Source of the DNA: an uncultured Flavobacteriaceae bacterium
Lineage (GTDB): Bacteria > Bacteroidota > Bacteroidia > Flavobacteriales > Flavobacteriaceae
DNA length: 64,000 nt
Reading direction: 5' to 3'
NCBI GenBank assembly: GCA_938029725.1
Contig: CALHGE010000019.1
Location: 16,258-80,257, forward strand
The translations under genes and the position numbers were made by a program. Positions within the stretch are counted from its first letter, which is position 1. Each line of letters begins with the position of its first letter. Under the pieces are notes generated by a model. The model was given only the letters and a program-made list of their open reading frames with translations. It was not told the DNA's origin and ran no database searches. This document shows positions 34,585 through 43,696 of this stretch, in pieces.

Positions 34585-35436
34585 ATGAACTACTACATCA
34601 TCATTCCTGCCCATAACGAAGAAGCCTTCTTAACCAAAACTTTAACTTCAGTTTTACAGCAAAGCCTGTTGCCTAAAAAGGTGATCATTGTCAATGATAA
34701 TTCGACAGACAAAACCGAAAATATCATTAATGAATTCCTAGAATCAAGTCCGGTTTTTCAAAAGTTGAATACCACATCTTCCACAATTCACATGCCTGGC
34801 AGCAAAGTAATAAAAGCCTTTAACAAGGGCCTAGCGCTTTTAGATGACCAATATGACTTTATAGTAAAGCTAGATGCAGACGTTATTTTACCAGATAATT
34901 ATTTCGAACGCATTGCTTATATCTTCAAAGGAAGCCCAAAAGTAGGCATCGCGGGAGGTTTTATATATGAAGCAGATTCTGACGGAAATTGGCAACTAAA
35001 TCACCCTATGAATAAAGAACATGTTCGCGGTGCATTTAAAGCCTACTCTAAAGCCTGTTTTAAAGCTATAGGAGGACTTAAAAATGCTATGGGATGGGAT
35101 ACAGTAGATGAACTTCTAGCGCAATACAAAGACTTCGAAATCTATACTGATACTAGCTTGCACGCACAACACCTTCGCCCTACTGGGCATTCTTACAATA
35201 AAAACGCAAAACTACTTCAAGGCAAAGCCATGTATACCATGCGCTATGGCTTTTGGATTACCTTCATCGCTTCAGTAAAAATGGCGTTGAACCGTAAAAA
35301 ATGGATTGTTTTTGTATCTAATTTTGAGGGATATTATACCGCTAGAAAAGAGGGAGCCCCTTTTTTAGTTACTAAAAAACAAGGCAAGTTCATTCGAAAT
35401 TTGCGTTGGAAAAACATGAAGAAAAAACTGTTATAA
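34585..35436 (+). CDS. Family 2 glycosyltransferase
   Basis: A 283-residue GT-A fold inverting glycosyltransferase. The N-terminal IIIPAHNEEAFL block, the NDNSTDKT (37-44) nucleotide-binding Asp, and the metal-binding DAD at 97-99 are present. A GWDTVDE block near 171 could supply the catalytic base. No transmembrane anchor is seen, although the C-terminal part has amphipathic helices with many basic residues, so peripheral membrane binding is possible. It is the last gene of the ketosynthase/methyltransferase/glycosyltransferase run; a bidirectional terminator follows at once. Donor and acceptor are unknown. Confidence 0.88.
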   Translation: MNYYIIIPAHNEEAFLTKTLTSVLQQSLLPKKVIIVNDNSTDKTENIINEFLESSPVFQKLNTTSSTIHMPGSKVIKAFNKGLALLDDQYDFIVKLDADVILPDNYFERIAYIFKGSPKVGIAGGFIYEADSDGNWQLNHPMNKEHVRGAFKAYSKACFKAIGGLKNAMGWDTVDELLAQYKDFEIYTDTSLHAQHLRPTGHSYNKNAKLLQGKAMYTMRYGFWITFIASVKMALNRKKWIVFVSNFEGYYTARKEGAPFLVTKKQGKFIRNLRWKNMKKKLL

Positions 35437-35437
35437 A

Positions 35438-35470
35438 TAAAAATATCCCGCAAGTTGCGGGATATTTTTA
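35438..35470. terminator. Bidirectional terminator between glycosyltransferase and ompH genes
   Basis: A 14-bp stem (35438-35451 with 35457-35470; core CCCGC / GCGGG) is flanked by A-rich and T-rich runs on both sides, so it can act for the plus-strand gene and for the minus-strand operon ending at 35493. Confidence 0.85.
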
Positions 35471-35492
35471 TTTCTATATTTAAGTCAGCTTA

Positions 35493-36002
35493 CTAGAAAC
35501 CCAACTCTTGCTTTACCTCTGCAAGTAAATCTTTTCCTTTAGCAACAATAAGTCCACCACCAGCTTGTGCATCTACTACGTAGTCATAACCTTGAGCAGC
35601 TGCAACTTTTTCAATAGCTGCCTTAGCTGTTTCAGAAATTGGTCCGAAAAGCTCACCTTGCTTTTTTTGAATTTCTTGTTGCGCTGCTTGTTGCGCCTCT
35701 CCAATACTCTTCTCAAAACCTTGAAGCTCTAATGCTCTTTTCTGATTTTCATCTTCAGACTTAGAAGAAGCTTCATTCTTATACTGCGTATACTTATTCT
35801 GAAGCTCAGTCATCGAAGCTTGAATATCTGCTTGATATGTTTCTGAAAGCTTTTTTAATTCAGATTCAGCAGTTTTCATTGCTGGCATATCAGCCAATAA
35901 TTTCTGCACATCAATATGTGCTATTTTGCTCTGTGCGTTTACAAAACTTGTTGCCGCTACGAATAAAACTAGCGCTACAGCTATCTTTTTTAAATGTTTC
36001 AT
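35493..36002 (-). CDS. OmpH/Skp-family periplasmic chaperone
   Basis: This 169-residue protein has signal peptide 1-23 (ends VNAQ) and a Skp-like start (SKIAHIDVQKLLADMP). A long coiled-coil arm of Gln/Glu/Lys repeats spans about 45-125, and a final beta part is YDYVVDAQAGGGLIVA. Skp trimers hold unfolded outer-membrane proteins for BamA. It is the last gene of the minus-strand operon and lies 63 bp after a second, longer Skp. The two copies next to bamA are the usual Bacteroidota arrangement. Confidence 0.92.
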   Translation of the reverse strand: MKHLKKIAVALVLFVAATSFVNAQSKIAHIDVQKLLADMPAMKTAESELKKLSETYQADIQASMTELQNKYTQYKNEASSKSEDENQKRALELQGFEKSIGEAQQAAQQEIQKKQGELFGPISETAKAAIEKVAAAQGYDYVVDAQAGGGLIVAKGKDLLAEVKQELGF

Positions 36003-36065
36003 GAGTTTGATTTTAAAATTTGAGTGTTAATTTATGTTAGTGAATAATTCTGTTTTTTATTTATA

Positions 36066-36878
36066 TTAATTGTCTTCAGTATCCTTTTTTCGTTCCTCTT
36101 GCTTTGCATTTTTCTTAGATTCGCGCTCTTCTAACAGTTTCTTCCTTCGCTCTTCGTATGCTTTCTTTCGCTCTTCTCTCAGCTTAAGCTGTTCTGCCCT
36201 CTTCTCTTCGACTGTTTTACTTCGAGCGTCTTGAGCCTTCTCAGCTTGTGCTTTTCGCTCCTTTAACGCATCGCTAATTTCTTCAACTGGCTCATCATCA
36301 TCTTCAAATCGATTTGTTCTCGGTGCTTTCTTCTTTGGAGCACTTACCTTTCTTGTTCGTGATATACCCCTCAAAATCTGGTCGCTAATGTCGTGTCTTT
36401 TTTGCGAATACAACATTACAACATCCGCCGATTTATCGAAAATAAAATCATATTTTTTATTAGTTCCTATTTTCTGAACTTCATTGAATACCTGATCTTG
36501 TATCGGCTGTATCAATTGCCTCTTTTGTAAAACCAGATCTCCCTGTGGCCCAAAACGATCTTGTTGATAATCAAACATTTCCTTTTCAAGTATTTGAATC
36601 TCTTCTTCTCGTTCCGAAACCAATTCATCAGTTAACAAAACTTTCTCTGCCATGAGATCTTTTTTCATTTGCTCAACTGCATTTTGCTTTTGCTCTACCT
36701 GAACTTTCCATTTTTGCACTTTTGTTTCCAATTGCGCAGTGGCATCTCTATACTCTTCTACGTTCTCTAAGATATACTCCATATCTACATACGCTATACG
36801 AACTCCTCTTTGCGCAAAGGTTAGCGATGAAAACAGTACCGCAATCACTATAGTAAGAACTTGTTTTTTTACTTTCAT
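36066..36878 (-). CDS. OmpH/Skp-family periplasmic chaperone with charged C-terminal tail
   Basis: A 270-residue Skp-like protein: signal peptide 1-22 (ends TFAQ), core start VRIAYVDMEYILENV, coiled-coil arm about 45-110, then YDFIFDKSADVVMLY. Beyond residue 175 a tail of about 95 residues very rich in Lys, Arg and Glu is added, mostly one charged helix (KRAEQLKLREERKKAYEERR-like). The tail is absent from its neighbour and from E. coli Skp; it may bind the membrane surface or polyanions, which is speculation. It sits between bamA (91 bp) and the shorter ompH. Confidence 0.9.
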   Translation of the reverse strand: MKVKKQVLTIVIAVLFSSLTFAQRGVRIAYVDMEYILENVEEYRDATAQLETKVQKWKVQVEQKQNAVEQMKKDLMAEKVLLTDELVSEREEEIQILEKEMFDYQQDRFGPQGDLVLQKRQLIQPIQDQVFNEVQKIGTNKKYDFIFDKSADVVMLYSQKRHDISDQILRGISRTRKVSAPKKKAPRTNRFEDDDEPVEEISDALKERKAQAEKAQDARSKTVEEKRAEQLKLREERKKAYEERRKKLLEERESKKNAKQEERKKDTEDN

Positions 36879-36969
36879 TTTGATTTCTTTTATTCAATAG
36901 AAAATATCGTGCCAAAATTACTAAAACTTTACAAATGAGAGGTTTAGATTTTGATACGACGCTGTTAAA

Positions 36970-39591
36970 TCAAAACTGTTGGCCGATAATGAAGTGTGTT
37001 TGCCAACCACTAGGCCCATTACCTACAGATGTTGGTCTTAGGTCTTCATCAAACCCATAACCAAAATCTATACCTAATAATCCAAATGCAGGCATAAAAA
37101 TACGGAGCCCCACTCCAGCCGATCGTTTAATCTGAAACGGATTAAACTCCTGAAAATTGTTGAACGCATTACCTCCTTCTAAAAAAGCTAGTCCATAAAT
37201 AGATGCTGAAGGTTTTAAAGTAAGTGGATATCTAAGCTCTAATGAGAATTTGTTGTAAACTAAACCTCCTTCTTGCTGACCTGTTAAAGGATCAGTTGGC
37301 GTAAGCGATTGATTTTCATACCCCCTTAATTGAACAATATCTCTACCATCTAAGGTGAAATTACCTAGACCATCACCACCGACAAAAAAACGTTCAAAAG
37401 GCACATCGCCAACATCATTGTTATAGTTTCCTAAAAACCCAAATTCTACATTGGTTCTTAAAACGAGTGACTTGTCAGCACTACCAACTAAGGTGGTGTA
37501 CCAATCACCCTTAAATTTTAATTTATAATATTCTAAAAATCTAAAACGCTCTTGATCTGAACTTTCTAATTCTTGCGTCTCTAAAGTCGTTAAGACCTGT
37601 CCTCCCGCTCTTAACCTATTCAACTCTTCACTTCTATCGCGTAATGATTCAAAATCTTTATCGCTAAACAAAGAAAATGGCGGTGTTAACTTCGCAGTTA
37701 TCTCAAAATTCGAACCTCCTCTAGGAAAAATACGTCCTCCAGAAGTCGCATTTCTTGAAACACCCAATGTATAGGTGATCGCGTTAGATTTACCATTACC
37801 AAAATTAAACAGCCCAATGTTATAATTTCGAAAGTCGTACAACTGGTAGCCTAAAGTATGAGAAATCGTAAAGAAATCATCAGGCCATTGAACACGTTTT
37901 GCCAAACCAAGGGTAACTCCAGTTATCGAAAATTGCTGGTCTTTATTTGGCTCAAATCTTCCGCGTTCATCTCTTAAAACCCCAAACTGTTGGGTTCTAG
38001 AAACTGAAAAATTAAAACGTACTGGCTTTCTTCCGCCTAACCAAGGCTCCGAAAAGTTCAAACTATAGACTCTAAATGTTCTACTTGCCTGAAGTCGCAA
38101 AGCAAAGGTCTGCCCATCACCCATTGGAACAGGCTTATAGGCTTCTCCGTTTAGTATATTCGCAATAGAGAAGTTACTAAAAGACAAACCTAAAGTACCG
38201 ATAAAACCTCCACCACCGTAACCACCTTGTAATTCAATCTGACTTGAACCAGCTTCCACTAAACTATAGGCTAAATCTACAGTTCCCTCATTGGGGTTTG
38301 GGTTTATGATATCTGGTTTAATTTGTTCTGCATCAAAATAACCAAGTTGACCCAATTCACGAATACTTCGAATAATATCTGACTTGTTATACTTTTGACC
38401 TGGTCGTGTACGTAGCTCTCTAAAAATTACGTGATCGTTAGTTTTATCATTTCCAGTTATGCTTACATGATCTAGAAAGGTTTCTTTACCCTCAATGATG
38501 CGTATCTCAAAATTAATTGTGTCATTTTCCGCAGAAACTTCAACAGGATTGATACTTGAAAATAGGTAGCCGTTATTTTGATACAAACTGGTAACATCTT
38601 GAGCGTCTGGTTTTGAATCATCTGCTATACGTTCTCTCAAAAGAACACCGTTATAGGTTGCGCCTTTTTTGATACGCAACAAAGACTGTAATTGCCTATC
38701 CGAGTATACACTATTACCAACAAAATCGATATCTCCGAAATAATATTTATTACCCTCTTCAACTTTTATTTTAATATCGATATTATTGTCATCAACGTTA
38801 AATATAGTATCGGACAAAACTCTGGCATCTCTGTAGCCATTCTCCGCATATTTATCTGCCAAAAGGTCAAGATCTGTATCGTAGTCTTCTTGAATGTATT
38901 TTGACTTTTTCCAGAAACGACCAAATTGTTTTTTCTTGGTTTTCTTTAGCGCCTTGCGTAACTTCTTAGCCGCCAACTTCTGATTACCTTCGAAAATTAT
39001 ATTGTTGATTTTTACCTTGTCTCCCTTTTTCACGTTCACAACCATGCTACGCGTGTTAACATCAGCCGTATCTTTTGCTGTTGCTATATTCACTTTAGCA
39101 TTGAGGTATCCTTGTTTTTTGTATTTATTCTGAAGATAATTTTTGGTATTCGCAATCAAACTTTCAGTAAGTTTTTTTCCTTTTTTAAGATCCGTGTCTT
39201 TAAGGATATCATCTACTTTTCGCTTCTTTACGCCATACACTGTTACGTTAGATAAGGTAGGTCTTTCGGTAATTGCTAACTCTAAAAAGATTTTTTCACC
39301 TTCAATATTAGTAATATAGAATTCAAGATTACTAAAGAGCTCTAAGCCCCACAATTTATTAAGCACTGCACTAACCTGATCTCCCGGAATGGTAATCGGT
39401 TGACCAACCCGCAAACCGGTATACGTTTTTACTGTTTGCTCGTTGTAACTTTGCAGTCCGCTGACTTCAAGTCCTCCAAGGATATACTTTTTACCATCCT
39501 CATAGGAATTTGCACCTTGGGCGCTTAGATTGATGGTGATAAAAAGTAGTAGAAGTGTAAATAAGAATTTAACAGATATGAATCTTTTCAT
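36970..39591 (-). CDS. bamA: Outer-membrane protein assembly factor BamA (Omp85)
   Basis: This 873-residue protein has signal peptide 1-25 (ends LSAQ), about five POTRA domains (25-430; repeats with NVTVYG, INNIIFEGN, FGDIDFVGNSVYS and LDHVSITGN blocks) and a C-terminal 16-strand barrel ending with Phe (FIIGQQF). It is the central insertase for outer-membrane barrels. The start is placed at ATG 39591 rather than 39624: the earlier codon overlaps uppS and adds a polar stretch before a good signal peptide. It then starts four bases after the uppS stop. The barrel holds an RGY-type motif (LRGYENQSLTP) found in Omp85 loop 6. Confidence 0.95.
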   Translation of the reverse strand: MKRFISVKFLFTLLLLFITINLSAQGANSYEDGKKYILGGLEVSGLQSYNEQTVKTYTGLRVGQPITIPGDQVSAVLNKLWGLELFSNLEFYITNIEGEKIFLELAITERPTLSNVTVYGVKKRKVDDILKDTDLKKGKKLTESLIANTKNYLQNKYKKQGYLNAKVNIATAKDTADVNTRSMVVNVKKGDKVKINNIIFEGNQKLAAKKLRKALKKTKKKQFGRFWKKSKYIQEDYDTDLDLLADKYAENGYRDARVLSDTIFNVDDNNIDIKIKVEEGNKYYFGDIDFVGNSVYSDRQLQSLLRIKKGATYNGVLLRERIADDSKPDAQDVTSLYQNNGYLFSSINPVEVSAENDTINFEIRIIEGKETFLDHVSITGNDKTNDHVIFRELRTRPGQKYNKSDIIRSIRELGQLGYFDAEQIKPDIINPNPNEGTVDLAYSLVEAGSSQIELQGGYGGGGFIGTLGLSFSNFSIANILNGEAYKPVPMGDGQTFALRLQASRTFRVYSLNFSEPWLGGRKPVRFNFSVSRTQQFGVLRDERGRFEPNKDQQFSITGVTLGLAKRVQWPDDFFTISHTLGYQLYDFRNYNIGLFNFGNGKSNAITYTLGVSRNATSGGRIFPRGGSNFEITAKLTPPFSLFSDKDFESLRDRSEELNRLRAGGQVLTTLETQELESSDQERFRFLEYYKLKFKGDWYTTLVGSADKSLVLRTNVEFGFLGNYNNDVGDVPFERFFVGGDGLGNFTLDGRDIVQLRGYENQSLTPTDPLTGQQEGGLVYNKFSLELRYPLTLKPSASIYGLAFLEGGNAFNNFQEFNPFQIKRSAGVGLRIFMPAFGLLGIDFGYGFDEDLRPTSVGNGPSGWQTHFIIGQQF

Positions 39592-39595
39592 ACCG

Positions 39596-40336
39596 CTAGT
39601 TGAGTTGTTCGCTAGTTTTTCCAAATCGTCTTTCTCTGTTCTGGTAATTTTGAATGGCCTTTACTAAATGTTCTTCACTAAAATCAGGCCAAAATACGTC
39701 AATAAAATATAATTCGGCATATGCTATCTGCCAAAGCAAAAAATTACTTATTCGATGTTCACCGCCAGTCCTTATTAACAGGTCTACATCCGGCAAATCA
39801 TGCGTGTAAAGATGAGTATTAATAATGGTTTCGTCAATACTTTCAGGAGAAATTATATTATTTTTAACTTTGATACTTATCTGTTTAACAGCATTTTCAA
39901 GCTCTTCGCGCGCGCCATAGCTAAGCGCCAAAGTAAGCGTCATTCCGGTGTTCTTCTCGGTTTTCGCCATGACTTCTTTCAGTTCTTTTCGAGCCCTACT
40001 AGGCAAAGAATCGATATCGCCGATGGTATTCAACCGGACATTGTTTTTTATGAAAGTTTTAAGTTCTTTCTTAAGAGAAGAAACCAAAAGACGCATCAAA
40101 GTATCAACTTCAATTTTAGGTCTTTGCCAGTTTTCTGTAGAAAATGTATAAAGAGTAAGGTATTCTATTTCTAGGCGAACACAATTTTCAACAGTAGTCC
40201 TCACCTTTTTCACACCATTCTCATGACCAAAGACGCGAAATTTTCCTTTTTGCTTTGCCCATCTACCATTACCATCCATTATGATAGCGATATGGCGCGG
40301 TAGATTTTTTTTAGTAATGTCTGTTATTGAGTTCAT
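39596..40336 (-). CDS. uppS: Isoprenyl transferase (undecaprenyl diphosphate synthase)
   Basis: A 246-residue cis-prenyltransferase making the C55 lipid carrier for peptidoglycan and other glycans from FPP and IPP. It has the family start HIAIIMDGNGRWA with catalytic Asp21, the GHENGVK block, LTLYTFSTENW, and the late RTGGEHRISNFLLWQIAYAE block for IPP binding. It sits in the outer-membrane biogenesis operon directly before bamA. The A-rich 195-bp gap upstream could hold a second promoter, but none matching the consensus was recognised. Confidence 0.96.
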   Translation of the reverse strand: MNSITDITKKNLPRHIAIIMDGNGRWAKQKGKFRVFGHENGVKKVRTTVENCVRLEIEYLTLYTFSTENWQRPKIEVDTLMRLLVSSLKKELKTFIKNNVRLNTIGDIDSLPSRARKELKEVMAKTEKNTGMTLTLALSYGAREELENAVKQISIKVKNNIISPESIDETIINTHLYTHDLPDVDLLIRTGGEHRISNFLLWQIAYAELYFIDVFWPDFSEEHLVKAIQNYQNRERRFGKTSEQLN

Positions 40337-40531
40337 TTAAACTTAACCTAACTTACAAATACAGCATAAATATACTCCTCTAGTATTTTGATTTAGAAGA
40401 AGATACTATTACCGTTTAAATATTCTAGACTTTTAGAAAATCTGTTTTTTTCTTTATTGAAATAAAAACGCTGCAAATATAAGGAGACATTTTGGACAAG
40501 ACCTTACGGATCAGTAATGTTTGCTAAGAAA

Positions 40532-41230
40532 TCATTCAAAACAATCCATACAAGGCTTTCTACCGAAGGTATATGTGAAAGTAAAGCCAGAAAACACATA
40601 CCAATCGTCACTGAGAATATTTCCAAATTCAGGATTAATTTGCTGGGCTACTGTTGACTTTACAGGGTTACTGGCATCAAGGTTGTCAGTAAAAGTATAC
40701 CTTGCTCCAATTTCAGCACCTAAAATAAAAAGCTCACTAATGCGATATTTAAAACCAACAGTCATCGGAATAGCAATAGCGCCATCTCTTTGATTTAGTG
40801 CGTCTTGCAGAGTTCCGGCGTCGAAATAATTGTAATCATACCTAAAATAGGTTAGCCCGGTATATAAGTAAGGAGTAAACGCCGGCCCTAATTTGTGTAG
40901 ATTGTATTCTACAAAGTTAAATTCTAACCCTGCAGAAGCTTCCAAAATTGAATTGCCTACCACATAACCGCGTTGTTGTCTTGATCTAATACTTGATTTT
41001 GAATCATCAGCTGTAAATTTTCCATAAATAACGCTTCCTCGCCATGCATACCTTTTGCTTTTATTCCACTTAAACAAACCACCTATAGCATAATCTGAAG
41101 GCAGTATAAAGTTTGTTCGACCGACATCACCTATATTATTGGCTCCACCAGCAAATAGGCCAATTTCATAGGTTTGGGCACTTAAGCCCATCCATGTAAA
41201 AAAAAGGATATAAAAGAGACAACTCTTCAT
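40532..41230 (-). CDS. PorG-like outer-membrane barrel (DUF6089), type IX secretion
   Basis: This 232-residue protein has signal peptide 1-18 (ends LSAQ) and eight or so amphipathic strands, with a start typical of DUF6089 (YEIGLFAGGANNIGDVG). In Porphyromonas gingivalis the PorG protein, a partner of the PorK/PorN ring of type IX secretion, is encoded just upstream of uppS, omp85 and two ompH genes. The same order occurs here, which supports this reading. The last part has a Cys pair (CMDC) near the C-terminus, perhaps a disulfide. Other type IX genes are not in the window. Confidence 0.75.
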   Translation of the reverse strand: MKSCLFYILFFTWMGLSAQTYEIGLFAGGANNIGDVGRTNFILPSDYAIGGLFKWNKSKRYAWRGSVIYGKFTADDSKSSIRSRQQRGYVVGNSILEASAGLEFNFVEYNLHKLGPAFTPYLYTGLTYFRYDYNYFDAGTLQDALNQRDGAIAIPMTVGFKYRISELFILGAEIGARYTFTDNLDASNPVKSTVAQQINPEFGNILSDDWYVFSGFTFTYTFGRKPCMDCFE

Positions 41231-41345
41231 AGGTTATAAAAGTTTGCTAATACAACAATCGCAATAGCTTACGCTAGTTCAATTGCCATAGTACTGTTCT
41301 CACTTGATAAACAGCGTTTAGAAGTTTTTATTGTTTTTAGGATGT

Positions 41346-42227
41346 TCAATTACGATTGTCTTCGCCCCAGAGCAATTTATTCCGCAGTGTTTTCAAAAAG
41401 CTCTCTGAAGTATATTCTATCATTTTGATAGTAAATGGAGCTTTTCTTATTCGAAGTTCTGTGCCGTTGGCGACTGATGCGATTCGTGAATCTAAAGAGA
41501 CCAAGTGATTTTCTTCTCTACCAGAAACCTTCAATCGAATTTCAGTTTCGTCAGAAATTACTAATGGTCTCGCATTCAAATTATGTGGTGCAATTGGTGT
41601 CAAAACAAGTGACTTTGCTGTGGGAAAAATTACAGGACCTCCGCAACTTAACGAATACCCTGTTGAGCCTGTGGGAGTTGAAACGATAAGTCCATCAGCC
41701 CAATAAGAGGTCAAGTACTCATCGTTAAGATACGTTTCAACAGTGATCATTGATGTTGTATCTTTTCTACTCACGGTAACTTCATTAAATGCAAAATTCA
41801 ATTCACTAAATTCTGGTATACCCGAATCTTTTGAAACTTCGACCAAACTTCTTTCTACGATGGTATAAGCTCCTTGTACGAACTCCTGCACTACCTTTCG
41901 AACGTCTTCTTTTTTGAAGGTAGACAAAAAACCCAATCTACCTGTATTTACACCAACTATAGGTATACCCATATCGCAAACATAGGTTGTAGCCCTTAAA
42001 ATAGTACCATCGCCACCAAAACTCACAAACATATGAAAGGAAGAATCCAAGCCTTCAGATTCTGTAAAAGTCGAATACGAATCCGTATTTCGTTTTTCAG
42101 ACAAAAGTTCAAAGAAATTTTTCTCAATCGCTATTTCAGCATCTACCTTCTGAAGCTCATCAAGAAGTTCAACAACATAATCTATAGCATTGTCTTGATA
42201 GGTCTGACCGTAAATCGCAACTTTCAT
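41346..42227 (-). CDS. nadK: NAD kinase
   Basis: A 293-residue ATP-NAD kinase making NADP. It shows GGDGT (71-75), the GVNTGRLGFLS block, and WADGLIVSTPTGSTGYSLSCGGPVI that binds NAD. Length matches the family. It lies four bases after the CBS-domain gene, so the two are coupled, and 115 bp before porG. It belongs to the conserved Bacteroidota envelope cluster, although its own role is general metabolism. Confidence 0.96.
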   Translation of the reverse strand: MKVAIYGQTYQDNAIDYVVELLDELQKVDAEIAIEKNFFELLSEKRNTDSYSTFTESEGLDSSFHMFVSFGGDGTILRATTYVCDMGIPIVGVNTGRLGFLSTFKKEDVRKVVQEFVQGAYTIVERSLVEVSKDSGIPEFSELNFAFNEVTVSRKDTTSMITVETYLNDEYLTSYWADGLIVSTPTGSTGYSLSCGGPVIFPTAKSLVLTPIAPHNLNARPLVISDETEIRLKVSGREENHLVSLDSRIASVANGTELRIRKAPFTIKMIEYTSESFLKTLRNKLLWGEDNRN

Positions 42228-42231
42228 AAGG

Positions 42232-42888
42232 CTAGACGTTTAAGTATTTGCCCAAATAATCAGAGCGTTGCTTTAAATCCTCAAGGAATTGATCATCATT
42301 ATTTCCAAAAAGAATATTGTAGTTATAGCGTCTAAAGGTTTGAGAGATTTCGTTGAAATTAGTTGTACCTACTTTTATGGTGACCTGAACCACATCATTT
42401 TGCATATCAGTAATAAACCCTCCTATAAATCTAGCATTATTACTTTCAACTATTTGCGCAATTTCACTAAATGAATAATCTCTAACCCCCTTTGCAACTA
42501 CCAAAATACCACCAGGTTCTGTAAAGAAAGGAGTGTCGCTAAAAACCGTGACAATATCAGTAATATCATAGTACCCAAGCACAGATTCATCTAAACCTAG
42601 AATTGGCAACAAATTAGCTTCATTTCGCGAAAAAGTCTCTAGCACATCGAGCCAATTGGTATCACGACGAACAAAAAAAGTTTCAAGATTGTAGCGATAA
42701 TCCTCTATTTTCTCTTCTATTTTAAAATTCTCAACATCCTCTTCACTCAAAACACCAATAAACTTACCCTTCTCAACCACAGCAATATGTGAATAGGTAT
42801 GATCCTTGAAAAATTGAATTACTTTTTCTAAGGAGTCTCCAATTTTAAAAACCGGAATTGCAGTCAATATGTGATTATAGATATCCAT
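42232..42888 (-). CDS. CBS-domain protein
   Basis: This 218-residue protein has a paired CBS module (residues about 1-125; blocks VIQFFKDHTYSHIAVVEKGKFIGVLSE and LPILGLDESVLGYYDITD). A C-terminal half follows with GGILVVAKGVRDYSFSEIAQIVESN, resembling an ACT-like fold. Such modules sense adenosine nucleotides and control partners. It is the first gene of the minus-strand run leading to bamA and is followed four bases later by nadK, whose substrate and product are adenine dinucleotides; a link is suggestive only. It is divergent from pdxJ. Confidence 0.85.
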   Translation of the reverse strand: MDIYNHILTAIPVFKIGDSLEKVIQFFKDHTYSHIAVVEKGKFIGVLSEEDVENFKIEEKIEDYRYNLETFFVRRDTNWLDVLETFSRNEANLLPILGLDESVLGYYDITDIVTVFSDTPFFTEPGGILVVAKGVRDYSFSEIAQIVESNNARFIGGFITDMQNDVVQVTIKVGTTNFNEISQTFRRYNYNILFGNNDDQFLEDLKQRSDYLGKYLNV

Positions 42889-42979
42889 AGGCTTGATTAT
42901 AACGCAAATTACTAATTAATAATATCAAAAGGCGTGCCTAATTTGTATTTTTACATGCTCATAGCAAGACATCAAAATT

Positions 42980-43696
42980 ATGACACACTTAAGCGTTAAC
43001 ATCAATAAACTAGCCACCCTACGAAATGCCCGTGGCGGAAACACACCCGATATTTTAAAGGTAGCGGCTGACATCGAAAGATTCGGTGCTGAAGGCATAA
43101 CCGTTCACCCAAGACCAGACGAACGACATATTCGCTACCAAGACGCAAGAGACCTAACCAAAGTAGTCACTACAGAATATAACATAGAGGGCAATCCAAA
43201 CCCTAAATTCATAGATTTGATTCTAGAAACAAAGCCAACGCAGGTAACATTGGTGCCAGATGCCGTTGATGCAATAACCTCAAATGCTGGATGGGACACT
43301 ATTACCCACAAAGACTTTCTTAAAGACATCATCACCACATGTAAAGAAAACGGAATTCGAACCTCGATTTTCGTAAATGCAAATACTAAAATGGTAGAGG
43401 GCGCTGCAGAAACAGGCGCTGACCGAATAGAATTGTATACAGAAAGTTACGCTGAAGCATTTCATAAAAATCAAAAGGAAAGTGGAATAGCTCCTTTTAT
43501 TGAAGCGGCTAAACTCGCAAATACGCTAGAGCTAGGCATTAATGCGGGGCACGACCTTAGCTTAGAGAACATAAAATATTTTAAGGAAAACATACCCCAT
43601 TTACTTGAAGTATCTATCGGCCATGCGCTTATCTGTGAAGCCTTATATTTTGGCTTAGATAATGTTATTAATATGTACCTCAATAAATTGAAATGA
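42980..43696 (+). CDS. pdxJ: Pyridoxine 5'-phosphate synthase
   Basis: A 238-residue TIM-barrel enzyme joining 1-deoxyxylulose 5-phosphate with 3-amino-2-oxopropyl phosphate to make pyridoxine 5'-phosphate (DXP-dependent vitamin B6 route). Visible are LSVNINKLATLRNARGG at the start, TVHPRPDERHI, QVTLVPDA and the closing EVSIGHALICEALY. Its stop overlaps the start of the hydrolase gene by 4 bp. The operon has no other B6 genes. It is divergent from the CBS/nadK operon. Confidence 0.96.
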   Translation: MTHLSVNINKLATLRNARGGNTPDILKVAADIERFGAEGITVHPRPDERHIRYQDARDLTKVVTTEYNIEGNPNPKFIDLILETKPTQVTLVPDAVDAITSNAGWDTITHKDFLKDIITTCKENGIRTSIFVNANTKMVEGAAETGADRIELYTESYAEAFHKNQKESGIAPFIEAAKLANTLELGINAGHDLSLENIKYFKENIPHLLEVSIGHALICEALYFGLDNVINMYLNKLK

